DNA from: VXLM01 sp034421575
GTDB lineage: Bacteria; Chloroflexota; Dehalococcoidia; Lucifugimonadales; VXLM01
DNA: 64,000 nt
Assembly: GCA_034421575.1 (NCBI GenBank)
Contig: DAOUKG010000049.1
Coordinates: forward strand, 1-64,000
Direction of reading: 5' to 3'
The notes beneath the pieces are model-generated. The model did no database searches. It was not told the origin of the DNA and was given only the letters and a program-made list of their open reading frames with translations. The position numbers and the translations under genes are program-made. This document shows positions 9,138 to 17,352 of this stretch, piece by piece (the stretch's first letter is position 1; each line of letters starts with the position of its first letter).

Positions 9138-10604
9138 GTGCCCGACAGGCCAAACGTACTGCTGATAACCGCCGATCACTGGTTCGGGCGGCTCATCGGC
9201 GCGCTGGGACACCCTACCGTTCAGACGCCGACGCTTGACCAACTCATCGGGAACGGCGTGGCCTACACGAACGCCTACACGGCCACGCCTTCGTGCATAC
9301 CGGCGCGACGAGAGATCATGACCGGCGTCTCGGCCAGGACGCACGGCGACCGCGTCTTCAACGAGTACCTCCCGATGCCGGACCTGCCCACGATGGCCCA
9401 GACCTTTCGCGACAACGGCTACCAGGCCTTCGGAGTCGGAAAGCTGCACGTCTATCCGCAGCACGACCGCATCGGGTTCGACGACGTGCTGATTAACGAA
9501 GAGGGTCGTCATCATCTAGGCCTGTTGAAGGACGACTATGAACTCTACCTTCAGGAGCAGGGCTACTCCGGGCAGGAGGCCACACACGCGATGGGTCACA
9601 ACGATTACATCGTCCGTCCTTGGCACCTTCCGGAACATCTCCACCAGACCAACTGGACCGTCCGCCAGATGTCGCGGTACATCGCCCGTCGAGACCCCCA
9701 AAAGCCGGGGTTCTGGTACATGTCGTTCAGCGAGCCCCACCCGCCGATCGTCCCGCCTGAACAGTTCCTGACCATCTACCGCGACAGTGAGATCGACATG
9801 CCGTTCGTGGGCGAGTGGGCGAAGGAATGGGACGGGCTGCCCAGCGGCATAAAGGCGCGCAGATGGTCGGGACGCAACCCATACTCGGACGACGCCGTCC
9901 GACTTGCGCGCCAGGGGTTCTACGCCATGTGTAGCCACCTCGACCAGCAAATCCGCCTGGTGATCGGCCTGTTGAGAGAAGAGGGCCTCCTTGACAACAC
10001 GGTGGTCATGTTCTCCTCCGATCACGGCGAGATGCTGGGCAATCACGGACAATGGGCGAAGGACCTCTTCTACGAGGAGTCGGCCAAGATTCCCATGGTG
10101 CTCATGCCCCCCGCAAACCGCCCCGATATCGGAAAGAACCTCCGCGACGACCGGCTGGTCGTGCAGGCGGACATCTTCCCTACCCTCGCGGACATCTGCG
10201 GCGTCCCCATCCCGGACACGGTCGAGGGGCTGTCGATGGTAGGCGACCGCAAGCGGGACTACATCTACGGCGAGCACTGGGAAAACGAGACCGCCTCCCG
10301 GATGATTCGCGACGAGCGTTACAAGCTCATCTACTACCCCCTCGGCAACCACTTCCAGTTGTTCGATCTCGATTCCGACCCCGATGAGCTTCACGACCTC
10401 GCGGACGACCCTTCGCTGGCCGAAGTTAGGGAACGGCTTACCGACCTCCTCATAGAGAACCTCTACGGCAGCGACCTCGCATACCTGCAGGATGGGAAGC
10501 TGGTGGGCGTCCCCGACGACGATTTCCATTCCCGCGGCTACGACCGGAACTTCGGCGGACAGCGCGGCTGGCGGTTCGGAACAAGCGGCAAGGCAACGTA
10601 TTGA
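9138..10604 (+). CDS. Sulfatase (formylglycine-dependent, S1 type) 2
   Basis: A 488-residue paralogue of the preceding sulfatase, collinear along its whole length. CIPAR carries the predicted formylglycine precursor at Cys53; the C-terminal metal site reads FSSDHGEMLGNHG. The GTG start at 9138 has a clear GGGAGG ribosome binding site at 9127-9132. It has no signal peptide. Keeping two similar but divergent sulfatases side by side, beside two similar TIM-barrel proteins, suggests each pair handles alternative positions or linkages of one substrate class (inference). Confidence 0.88.
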   Translation: MPDRPNVLLITADHWFGRLIGALGHPTVQTPTLDQLIGNGVAYTNAYTATPSCIPARREIMTGVSARTHGDRVFNEYLPMPDLPTMAQTFRDNGYQAFGVGKLHVYPQHDRIGFDDVLINEEGRHHLGLLKDDYELYLQEQGYSGQEATHAMGHNDYIVRPWHLPEHLHQTNWTVRQMSRYIARRDPQKPGFWYMSFSEPHPPIVPPEQFLTIYRDSEIDMPFVGEWAKEWDGLPSGIKARRWSGRNPYSDDAVRLARQGFYAMCSHLDQQIRLVIGLLREEGLLDNTVVMFSSDHGEMLGNHGQWAKDLFYEESAKIPMVLMPPANRPDIGKNLRDDRLVVQADIFPTLADICGVPIPDTVEGLSMVGDRKRDYIYGEHWENETASRMIRDERYKLIYYPLGNHFQLFDLDSDPDELHDLADDPSLAEVRERLTDLLIENLYGSDLAYLQDGKLVGVPDDDFHSRGYDRNFGGQRGWRFGTSGKATY

Positions 10605-10687
10605 AACGACTCCGACGAATTCCCCGCCCCTCTGCCAAGATGGAGTAGGAAATTCTCTGCCATAGGCGAAAATCGCAGCCGTCAATC

Positions 10688-10715
10688 TTGTACAATGCTC
10701 CAAGACTGGTAGAAT
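10688..10715 (+). promoter_or_regulatory. Sigma-70-like promoter for the first DUF1800 gene
   Basis: TTGTAC (10688-10693) and TAGAAT (10710-10715) with a 16-base spacer. Transcription would start near 10722, leaving a leader of about 32 bases with the AGGAGGGA ribosome binding site before the ATG at 10754. This separates the DUF1800 gene from the sulfatase operon. Confidence 0.5.
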
Positions 10716-10753
10716 ACGGGAACGACGCGAATGTCACTCAGGAGGGATCTGTT

Positions 10754-12154
10754 ATGGCAACCGCGACCGTCGACCTCGATGTGTATGCTCACCTGATGCG
10801 CCGCGCCGGATTCGGCGCGCGCCTTGACGAACTGGAAGTGCTCGCTTCCCGTCCCTACGAGGACGTCGTGGAAGACCTGCTCCATCCCGAACGGTTTCCC
10901 GACGTGGAGATCGACATGATCGAGCGCTTCTACAGCACCGGCAACGCCGGATACGGCCCCATCTGGTGGTCGCGAATGTTCAACTCTCGCCGCCAGCTCG
11001 AAGAGAAGATGACGCTCTTCTGGCACCACATCTTCGCCACGGGACAGTCCAAGTCCGCACACAACCCCTCGGCGCAGGCGCAGATCAACATGTTCCGTCA
11101 GCTGGGGATGACGGACCTGCGGACGCTGCTGGTTGAGCTCTCCAAGGACCCGGCGATGATCTTCTGGCTCGACAACAACGAGAACCTCAAAGATGAGCCG
11201 AACGAGAACTACGGACGCGAGCTCCTCGAACTCTTCTCCATGGGAGTCGGCAACTACACTGAGGAGGATGTCAAAGCAGCCGCCTACGCCTTCACGGGCT
11301 GGACGCTCCAGACACCGATCCCCGGGGCGGGGAGCAAGTACGGCGGCTATCATTCCAAGTTTGCGTTCCTGGAAGAAGAACACGACCACTCGGACAAGGA
11401 ATTCCTGGGCGAGACCGGCGACTGGGACGGCTACGACATCGTGGATATCATCGTCAAGCAGCCGGCCACCGCGCGGTTCATTTCGCGACACATGTACAAC
11501 TACTTCGTGGCCGACGAGCCTCCAGTCTCGAACTGGAACGAGACGCCGCCGAAGGACCCAGAGGCCATAAATGCCCTGTCAGAGGCCTTTCTGTCTTCGG
11601 AAGGCGATATGCGGACCATGCTCCGCGTCCTGTTCAATTCGGACTTCTTCAAAGAGGCCCGCTACATGCGCGTAAAGACGCCCACGGAACTGGTCACTGC
11701 CGTTGTCAAGCTGACGGGTGAATACCAGAAGATTGAAATCGGCATGTCGCGTGTCACGGGGGCGAGCGGTTCGATGGGGCAATCGCTGATGAACCCGCTG
11801 ACGGTAGAGGGCTGGCCATTCGGCGCGGGCTGGATCGACGGGGGAACGCTGAATGAACGAGTCAACTTCGCAGTTGATGAGCTCAGTGATTCCGACAAGC
11901 CCGGCATTCGTCTCATCATCGACCGGCTTAAGGAGATCGGCCACCCCCTCTCTCCGGCCGAATTCGTCGGGGAGTGCGTTCAGATGATTCGTCCTGCCCC
12001 TCTCAGCAAGGAGAGCATCCTCGGACTTCTGAACTACGCAGAACAGGGACAGGACCTCGACCTCAGCGATGAATCCAAGCGCGAGATCAACGAATTCAGA
12101 GTACTGAGAATGCTCCAACTGATCGTATCAACACGTGAGTACCAACTGAATTAG
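10754..12154 (+). CDS. DUF1800 family protein 1
   Basis: A 466-residue DUF1800 (PF08811) protein. Family hallmarks are the N-terminal 'HLMRRAGFGA', 'KMTLFWHHIFATG' and 'NENYGRELLELFSMGV...YTEEDV...AFTGWT'. The ATG at 10754 follows an excellent AGGAGGGA site. The biochemical role of DUF1800 is unknown; members usually sit next to a DUF1501 gene, often with secretion signals. This copy has neither a DUF1501 partner nor a signal peptide. It is a paralogue of the DUF1800 gene ending at 54728, and both loci also hold NHL-repeat genes, which argues for a functional link. Confidence 0.88.
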   Translation: MATATVDLDVYAHLMRRAGFGARLDELEVLASRPYEDVVEDLLHPERFPDVEIDMIERFYSTGNAGYGPIWWSRMFNSRRQLEEKMTLFWHHIFATGQSKSAHNPSAQAQINMFRQLGMTDLRTLLVELSKDPAMIFWLDNNENLKDEPNENYGRELLELFSMGVGNYTEEDVKAAAYAFTGWTLQTPIPGAGSKYGGYHSKFAFLEEEHDHSDKEFLGETGDWDGYDIVDIIVKQPATARFISRHMYNYFVADEPPVSNWNETPPKDPEAINALSEAFLSSEGDMRTMLRVLFNSDFFKEARYMRVKTPTELVTAVVKLTGEYQKIEIGMSRVTGASGSMGQSLMNPLTVEGWPFGAGWIDGGTLNERVNFAVDELSDSDKPGIRLIIDRLKEIGHPLSPAEFVGECVQMIRPAPLSKESILGLLNYAEQGQDLDLSDESKREINEFRVLRMLQLIVSTREYQLN

Positions 12155-12283
12155 GGCGTCTTGGCTTTGCCCGCCCATACGCCGTCGGCGAAAGCGAAGG
12201 CGCGGCATTGCGGTACAATGTGAGGAAGAATGATGGCGGCTTGGCTGACAATAAACGGCAACGCTGTATAGGGGTGAGGACGA

Positions 12284-12571
12284 ATGATTGAGAACGGTGG
12301 TCGGACTTACAGCGATATCCTCTATCAGGTGAGACCTTCCTTCCTTGAAGGCATGGCCAGAGCGTTCGATCTATTCGGAACTATGCCCATACGCAGATGT
12401 CCTGATTCATCGACTGATGCGAACGCCGCCGCCATCCATGGGGATTGGAAGACGATCGGCGACGATATGCGAAAAGTCATGATCGACTTTGAAAACGAAC
12501 ACGGTATAGCAGTGCTTGACAAGCTGGACGCCCTCAATGTCGAACGAACAAATCGTCCCTCAGCAGACTGA
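12284..12571 (+). CDS. Small uncharacterised protein upstream of DUF2335
   Basis: A 95-residue protein with a good GGGTGAGG site ahead of its ATG. I do not recognise a domain. It is soluble, with 'YQVRPSFLEGMARAFDLFG' near the N-terminus and 'DWKTIGDDMRKVMIDFE' in the second half, which reads as two amphipathic helices. Its last 35 bases overlap the start of the DUF2335 membrane protein gene in another frame, so the two are probably translationally coupled and may interact. A possible promoter is CTGACA (12245-12250) and TATAGG (12267-12272), spacer 16. Confidence 0.6.
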   Translation: MIENGGRTYSDILYQVRPSFLEGMARAFDLFGTMPIRRCPDSSTDANAAAIHGDWKTIGDDMRKVMIDFENEHGIAVLDKLDALNVERTNRPSAD

Positions 12572-12938
12572 AGACAGTAGTCCGGCACCGGCAATTGCCG
12601 CGTCCGCTTGGAGCGGACCACTTCCTCCACCGATAGCTCTACGGGAATACGAAGCCATACTTCCGGGTTCGGCGGATAGGATCCTTACTGCTCACGAAAT
12701 GCAAGTTGCCCATCGCATACAAAGCGAAAAGATATCCATCGGCGGAGATTCTCGAAGGAGTTATTTCGGATTGTTCGCAGCGTTCTTCATCGCAGTCCTG
12801 GGAATTGGCGGCAGTATCTACCTTGTAAGCACCGGCCATGACTGGGCGGGAGTCGCATTGGGCGGAATTCACTTAGTAGCTATAGTAACCGTGTTCATTC
12901 GAGGCTCAAGCGCAGCGGTAAACAATCAATCGGATTAA
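12537..12938 (+). CDS. DUF2335 family membrane protein
   Basis: A 133-residue protein resembling DUF2335. The cytoplasmic N-terminal part has 'GPLPPP', 'YEAILPGSADRIL' and 'AHEMQVAHRIQSEK', followed by two transmembrane segments (about residues 76-95 and 101-122) joined by a short loop. The internal ATG at 12537 is chosen because the family-like sequence begins just after it and the upstream extension overlaps the preceding gene. The function of DUF2335 is unknown. It is coupled to the small gene at 12284. Confidence 0.75.
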   Translation: MSNEQIVPQQTEDSSPAPAIAASAWSGPLPPPIALREYEAILPGSADRILTAHEMQVAHRIQSEKISIGGDSRRSYFGLFAAFFIAVLGIGGSIYLVSTGHDWAGVALGGIHLVAIVTVFIRGSSAAVNNQSD

Positions 12939-13017
12939 CGCGTCGGGTCGGAGTGAAACCGGCCTGAACCAGAGCCACCCGTCACTACGACGAGGACAGT
13001 CAGCAAGGAGGGCGCAC

Positions 13018-14061
13018 ATGCGACCATACGGACTTCTGCGAGCCGGGTTCCCATACCTCAAGACGATCGGCGAGTTCATGCGGATGCACTTCCCCACCGA
13101 CGTTGCGCCCGCGCGCGACGGCCGGCTGTACGTCATCGGCAAGGGCAGCATGTACACGAAGGGCAAGTCGGGTCCCATCCTCGTGACGAACATCGACGAC
13201 GACAACCTGGGCAGCTTCGGCTGGAAGTCCTACGAGGAGAGCGTCGCCGACGCCTGCTTCATGTGGCCGATGGCGATCCAGCTTGATGTCGAACAGCGGG
13301 AGCTCTACGTCTCCGACAGCGCCACACACCGAATTTCGGGCTTCACGACCGACGGCGAGTACCTCGGCAAGTGGGGCGAGCACGGCTCAGGCGAAGGGCA
13401 GTTCGACCGACCTTCGGGACTGGCCATCGACAGAGAGGACCTCCTCTACGTGGTGGACTCGATGAACCACCGCGTCCAGAAATACACGAAGGACGGGCGA
13501 TTCATCTCGCAATTCGGCGAGTTCGGCGATGGGCCCGGACAGTTCAACGCGCCATGGGGCATTACCATCGACGAAGAGGGATCGCTCTACGTTGCCGACT
13601 GGAGGAACGACCGCATCCAGCAGTTCTCGCCCGACGGCGAGTTCATCCGCATGCTGGGCACGCCGGGCCACGAGGACGGCGAACTCCATCGCCCGGCCGG
13701 AGTTGCGGTAGACGCCCACGGAGACATCTACGTTTGCGATTGGGGCAACAACCGGGTGCAGCTCTTCGCGGCGGACGGCCATTTCGTGCAGAAGTTCGTC
13801 GGCGACGCGACCATGTCGCGGGCCAACCTGGAGAGGATGCTCACCCGTCCTGCCAAGCTGCGCCGGATGCGAGAGACGGCCCCCTACGAGCCGGAGAAGT
13901 ACTTTGCTCGTCCCCGCTCAGTCCGCGTTGATGAACACGGGCACATGTACGTCCCGGACTACGAGCACTACCGCATCCAGATCTACAAGAAGGAAGCCTA
14001 CGTGATGGACGAGACAGACATGACGCCTCCATTCCGCGTCCCGACGCTGAACTACATGTAG
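13018..14061 (+). CDS. NHL-repeat six-bladed propeller protein
   Basis: A 347-residue protein with serial NHL repeats from about residue 70, each with a '(G)xFxxPxGIxxDxxGxxYVxDxxNxRxQxF' pattern, for example 'FNAPWGITIDEEGSLYVADW' and 'DIYVCDWGNNRVQLF'. It has no signal peptide. Its AAGGAGG site sits seven bases before the ATG. NHL propellers bind RNA, protein or small ligands, or are lyases and hydrolases, so no activity can be assigned. It is more distant from the three tandem NHL genes at 49.5-53.5 kb than those are from each other, but shares the DUF1800 neighbourhood. Confidence 0.85.
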   Translation: MRPYGLLRAGFPYLKTIGEFMRMHFPTDVAPARDGRLYVIGKGSMYTKGKSGPILVTNIDDDNLGSFGWKSYEESVADACFMWPMAIQLDVEQRELYVSDSATHRISGFTTDGEYLGKWGEHGSGEGQFDRPSGLAIDREDLLYVVDSMNHRVQKYTKDGRFISQFGEFGDGPGQFNAPWGITIDEEGSLYVADWRNDRIQQFSPDGEFIRMLGTPGHEDGELHRPAGVAVDAHGDIYVCDWGNNRVQLFAADGHFVQKFVGDATMSRANLERMLTRPAKLRRMRETAPYEPEKYFARPRSVRVDEHGHMYVPDYEHYRIQIYKKEAYVMDETDMTPPFRVPTLNYM

Positions 14062-14105
14062 GCCGTTTCCCGTCGCCCCTAGCGTCTCGATAGGATGAAA
14101 AGCAA

Positions 14106-14134
14106 AGGCCTCTCCCTCGTGTGGGGAGAGGCCT
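14106..14134 (+). terminator. Hairpin after the NHL gene
   Basis: AGGCCTCTCCC (14106-14116) pairs perfectly with GGGAGAGGCCT (14124-14134) around a 7-base loop, 45 bases after the NHL stop. It is followed by AATGATG rather than a T-run, so it may be a weak or factor-assisted terminator. Confidence 0.5.
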
Positions 14135-14179
14135 AATGATGTCCTGCATGCCGGAATCTTGGTGTGCCGACTTCGGGCT

Positions 14180-14221
14180 CTTCAAATCCTTCATAATATC
14201 TTCAAACATGGGGGGTATAGT
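14180..14221 (+). promoter_or_regulatory. Promoter with phased CTTCA boxes, copy 1
   Basis: CTTCA occurs at 14180-14184, 14189-14193 and 14200-14204; the last two starts are 11 bases apart, the spacing expected for OmpR/PhoB-type dimers binding direct repeats. The -10 box TATAGT is at 14216-14221, eleven bases after the last CTTCA, so the boxes replace the -35. The block from about 14187 onward matches 17972-18024 nearly base for base. It drives the repeat-protein gene at 14266 and, by readthrough, possibly the two-component genes. The likely binder is the response regulator at 15121 (inference). Confidence 0.7.
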
Positions 14222-14265
14222 GATATCACGCAGAGGTGAGATGAATACTCATCGGAGGTGATCGT

Positions 14266-14967
14266 ATGAAGAAACTTGCAGTTGGCCTGGCAGCCGCCGT
14301 CTTGGTGGTTCTGGGCGTGGCAGGCGGCACGGTGCTGGCGCAGAGTGCCGACGAAGACGGAGAGAAGAAGAGCTTCGCTGACAGGGTGGCCGAGATTCTC
14401 GGCCTGGACAGCGATACCGTTGAAAGCGCCCTGAATCAGGCCAGATCGGAGATGCAGGACGAACGCACCGACTCGCAGCTTGAGAAGGCGGTCGAAGCGG
14501 AAAAGATCACGCAGGAGCAGGCCGACGCTTACAGCGACTGGCTGGACGACCGGCCGGATGGCGTGGGGGAATGGTTCCGCTTCAGCTACAACCCCAACGC
14601 GCGTGAGCAGCTCGAAGCCAAGCTAGACGAGGCGGTCGAAGCCGAGAAGATGACGCAGGAGCAGGCGGATGCCGCCCTAGAACGGTTCGACGCCAAAGCG
14701 GAAGCGATGGACGAGAACTTCAAGGCTGCCGTTGAGAAGGCGGTCGAGGCCGAAAAGATGACGCAGGAAGAGGCCGACTCGCTTACCTCATGGTACGACG
14801 AGAAGCCTGACGGAGTTTGGTCCGGCTACGGCGGCCGTGGAAAATTCGGGCACGGAAAGTTCCGTGGACGGGGCGGATTCCACGGCAAGTCGGGAGGCGG
14901 TTGGCACATGTACAAGGGGAATAAGAACACGGACGCCGCCCCCGTCGTAGAAGGTTCATCGGCTTAG
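14266..14967 (+). CDS. Secreted 'TQEQAD' repeat protein (DUF2680-like)
   Basis: A 233-residue exported protein. Residues 1-25 form a signal peptide ending after VLAQS. A head 'VAEILGLDSDTVESALNQA' is followed by three copies of '(E/D)xAVEAEKxTQE(Q/E)AD' (about residues 75, 123 and 158). The tail (about 185-220) is rich in Gly, His, Lys and Arg and could bind metal or polyanion. Similar repeats are common in envelope proteins of Chloroflexota; the molecular role is unknown, perhaps Spy/CpxP-like. GGAGGTGAT gives a perfect ribosome binding site. Its CTTCA-box promoter is shared with the exporter operon at 18048, which suggests one stimulon. Confidence 0.7.
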   Translation: MKKLAVGLAAAVLVVLGVAGGTVLAQSADEDGEKKSFADRVAEILGLDSDTVESALNQARSEMQDERTDSQLEKAVEAEKITQEQADAYSDWLDDRPDGVGEWFRFSYNPNAREQLEAKLDEAVEAEKMTQEQADAALERFDAKAEAMDENFKAAVEKAVEAEKMTQEEADSLTSWYDEKPDGVWSGYGGRGKFGHGKFRGRGGFHGKSGGGWHMYKGNKNTDAAPVVEGSSA

Positions 14968-15038
14968 AAAGAGCGAAGTGCGGACATTGTGAGCGGGTGT
15001 CCAGCGCGACAACGCACCTCCCTTCGGGCACCCATTGA

Positions 15039-15090
15039 AAAACGTGGAGGCGGCAGGCGGCAGCAAACCATTTTGCGGCCTCCACGTTTT
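15039..15090. terminator. Long inverted repeat in the response-regulator leader
   Basis: AAAACGTGGAGGC (15039-15051) and GCCTCCACGTTTT (15078-15090) form a 13-bp perfect stem; a nested GCAAA/TTTGC hairpin sits in the 26-base loop. The 3' arm ends in TTTT, so it can act as a terminator for the repeat-protein gene. It lies only 18 bases before the response regulator's ribosome binding site, so it could attenuate readthrough and set the regulator's level. Confidence 0.55.
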
Positions 15091-15120
15091 CAGGTTTCAA
15101 ATCTCACGGAGGACATTGGA

Positions 15121-15813
15121 TTGGGAACGACGGTCTTGCTTGTGGAAGACGACCCCGGCGTCGTCGAGATAGCTCGAACGTACCTGGCGCATGACGGCCA
15201 TGACGTGCTGGTCGCCAACGACGGTATGGAGGGGCTCCGACTCGCACGCGAGAACGATCCCGACCTACTGGTTCTCGACCTCATGCTCCCCAAGCTCGAT
15301 GGCGCCGAGGTCTGCCGAGTGCTCCGGGAAGAGTCGGATGTTCCCATAGTCATGCTGACGGCCAGATACAGCGAAGAGGACCGGCTGGCGGGCCTCGATC
15401 TGGGCGCGGACGACTACATCACCAAGCCGTACAGCCCGAGGGAACTGTGCGCGCGGGTGAGAGCAGTTCTGCGACGCACCGCCCGGCAGGCCGGTAGTGA
15501 CAAAGGGGCCGTGGTCCAGTACCGCGACATCACCGTCGACCAGGACCAGCGCATGGCCTCAATCGGCGACCGGGAGCTTTCCCTCACTCCCACCGAGTTC
15601 CGGCTCCTCGTCATGTTCGTGAGCGATCCCGGCAGGACGTTCACCCGCGATCAGATTATTGACAGGGCCTTTGGCTATGATTTCGACGGTTTCGACCGGA
15701 CGGTCGACGCCCACGTGTCTCATCTGAGGCGCAAGCTCGAAGCCGGCGGCGAACCGCGATATATACACACCGTCTACGAGGTCGGGTACAGGTTCGGCGA
15801 TGCAAAGACTTAG
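15121..15813 (+). CDS. OmpR/PhoB-family response regulator
   Basis: A 230-residue two-domain regulator. The receiver has acidic Asp10/Asp11, phospho-acceptor Asp53 (LDLM), Thr80 and Lys102 (TKPY). The winged-helix domain (about 130-228) contains 'LTPTEFRLL' and 'DAHVSHLRRKLE...YIHTVYEVGYRF'. I choose the TTG at 15121 because GGAGGA at 15108-15113 is seven bases ahead and the receiver starts immediately; a longer frame would run through the upstream hairpin. It overlaps the kinase gene by 14 bases. Such regulators bind direct repeats phased at 10-11 bases, as found upstream of 14266 and 18048. Confidence 0.92.
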   Translation: MGTTVLLVEDDPGVVEIARTYLAHDGHDVLVANDGMEGLRLARENDPDLLVLDLMLPKLDGAEVCRVLREESDVPIVMLTARYSEEDRLAGLDLGADDYITKPYSPRELCARVRAVLRRTARQAGSDKGAVVQYRDITVDQDQRMASIGDRELSLTPTEFRLLVMFVSDPGRTFTRDQIIDRAFGYDFDGFDRTVDAHVSHLRRKLEAGGEPRYIHTVYEVGYRFGDAKT

Positions 15814-17272
15814 CAGCTGGCTTACCAGTCTTCACTTCCGACTGATCGTGGGGTTCACCCTCGTACTGGTCGTCTCCCTGCTCGGCGTGAGCCTGTACGT
15901 TCGCTACGCCACAGAACGAGAACTCGAACGGTTCCAGCAGGAAGTCGAGAGAGCGCGCGCGGAGCGCATCCAGGCGGTGGTGAATCAATACTATGAGAAC
16001 AACAAAGATCTGTCCGGCCTCGGGCCGGCCCTCGAACAGGCAAAATGGCTCTACAACTGGAACATCGAGCTTACGGACGCCAACGGTATGCCGGTAGCTT
16101 TAGTGAGCGGCCAGAAGGCAGCATTTCCAACGGAAGACAAACGTCCCGTACCGGCGTTCGACAGGAACCAGAAAGCGCCCCTGGGACCCGGCGCTCGCAG
16201 AATAGCCGGTGACGGCAACAGGTTCCGCAAGCACATCTACAATTTGAAGGACGACGACAAGAAAGATGTCGCGTCAATAGCGATGGGGCCGGCGGACATT
16301 CCCGGCAGTGTCCCGGAGCCGCCCGTGTCTCGGCTGCTGGCAACCGTCGACGCCTCTCTGCTGTGGACCGGCATCGCGGCGGGAATAGTAGGCATAGTAT
16401 TAGTCTCCCTGCTTTCACGCCGAGCGCTCGTCTCAGTAGGGGTGCTTCGCGGTGCGGCGAGGACCTTCGGTAGGGGCCAGTATTCCCACCGGGTGCCGAA
16501 GCTCGGTCCCCATGAGATCGGGGAGCTTGGCGATACGTTCAACTCCATGGCGGACGACATCCAGCGAGCGGAGCGACAGCGACTTAACCTCATGGCGGAC
16601 GTTGCCCACGAGCTCAGGACTCCACTCTCAAACATCCAGGGCTACGTCGAGGCGATGAAGGACGGGCTTATCAATCCAAGCGACGAGACCCTTGAGAGCA
16701 TTCACCAGCAGGTGTTGCAGCTCAACCATCTCGTCGAGGACGTCAAGCTCCTGTCCCTCCTTGACGCCGGGACGCTGCGCCTCAACTTCGAGAAGGCTTC
16801 GGTCGGCGATGTGATCGACAGGTCCGTACGGGGGTTCATGGCGAAGGCCCGTGCAAGAGACGTAGGTCTGACCACCGAGATCGTTGATGGATTACCGCCC
16901 GTCCGAATGGACACGGCCCGAATACGCCAGGTGGTCGACAATCTTCTCGAAAACGCCATCAGGCACACTCCATCCGGGGGTGTCGTCACGGTGAGGGCCT
17001 CGATGATGCCGTCAACCGACGAGGTCATGGTAGCCGTCGAGGACACGGGCGATGGCATTCCCAGCGATCTGATTGGGACGATATTCGACCGATTCCGACG
17101 CGCCGATCCGTCGCGCGCTCGCTCGACCGGCGGAGCGGGCCTGGGGCTGGCCATAGCGAAGAACCTCGTCGAGGCCCATGGCGGTCGAATCGAGGCCGAG
17201 AACCGTTCGGGTGGAGGAACGTCGTTCCGTTTCACCATTCCTACCGGCGACGGCAGCGGTGCGCGTGAGTAG
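15800..17272 (+). CDS. Sensor histidine kinase (HAMP-HisKA-HATPase)
   Basis: A 490-residue membrane kinase: transmembrane segment at about 14-33, an extracytoplasmic sensor of about 150 residues, a second segment at about 190-212, HAMP to about 265, and an H box ADVAHELRTPLSN with His270. The catalytic domain has the N box 'VVDNLLENAIRHTPSGG', G1 'VEDTGDGIP', F box 'FDRFRRAD' and G2 'GGAGLGLAIAK'. It is complete, of BaeS/PhoR-like layout. Its coding sequence overlaps the response regulator by 14 bases, so they are a cognate pair. The sensor domain is rich in Lys/Asp and has no recognisable ligand fold. Confidence 0.92.
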   Translation: MQRLSSWLTSLHFRLIVGFTLVLVVSLLGVSLYVRYATERELERFQQEVERARAERIQAVVNQYYENNKDLSGLGPALEQAKWLYNWNIELTDANGMPVALVSGQKAAFPTEDKRPVPAFDRNQKAPLGPGARRIAGDGNRFRKHIYNLKDDDKKDVASIAMGPADIPGSVPEPPVSRLLATVDASLLWTGIAAGIVGIVLVSLLSRRALVSVGVLRGAARTFGRGQYSHRVPKLGPHEIGELGDTFNSMADDIQRAERQRLNLMADVAHELRTPLSNIQGYVEAMKDGLINPSDETLESIHQQVLQLNHLVEDVKLLSLLDAGTLRLNFEKASVGDVIDRSVRGFMAKARARDVGLTTEIVDGLPPVRMDTARIRQVVDNLLENAIRHTPSGGVVTVRASMMPSTDEVMVAVEDTGDGIPSDLIGTIFDRFRRADPSRARSTGGAGLGLAIAKNLVEAHGGRIEAENRSGGGTSFRFTIPTGDGSGARE

Positions 17273-17352
17273 TCATGCCCCGATCCATGAGTCGCAGTCG
17301 AACGACGCACACAGATTCAAAAGATCGACCAATAAGTTAGGAGCACGTTGTC

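Noticed and set aside
9516..10703. 395-residue minus-strand frame across the second sulfatase
   Set aside because: Antisense shadow; the plus-strand frame carries CIPAR and SDHGE motifs.
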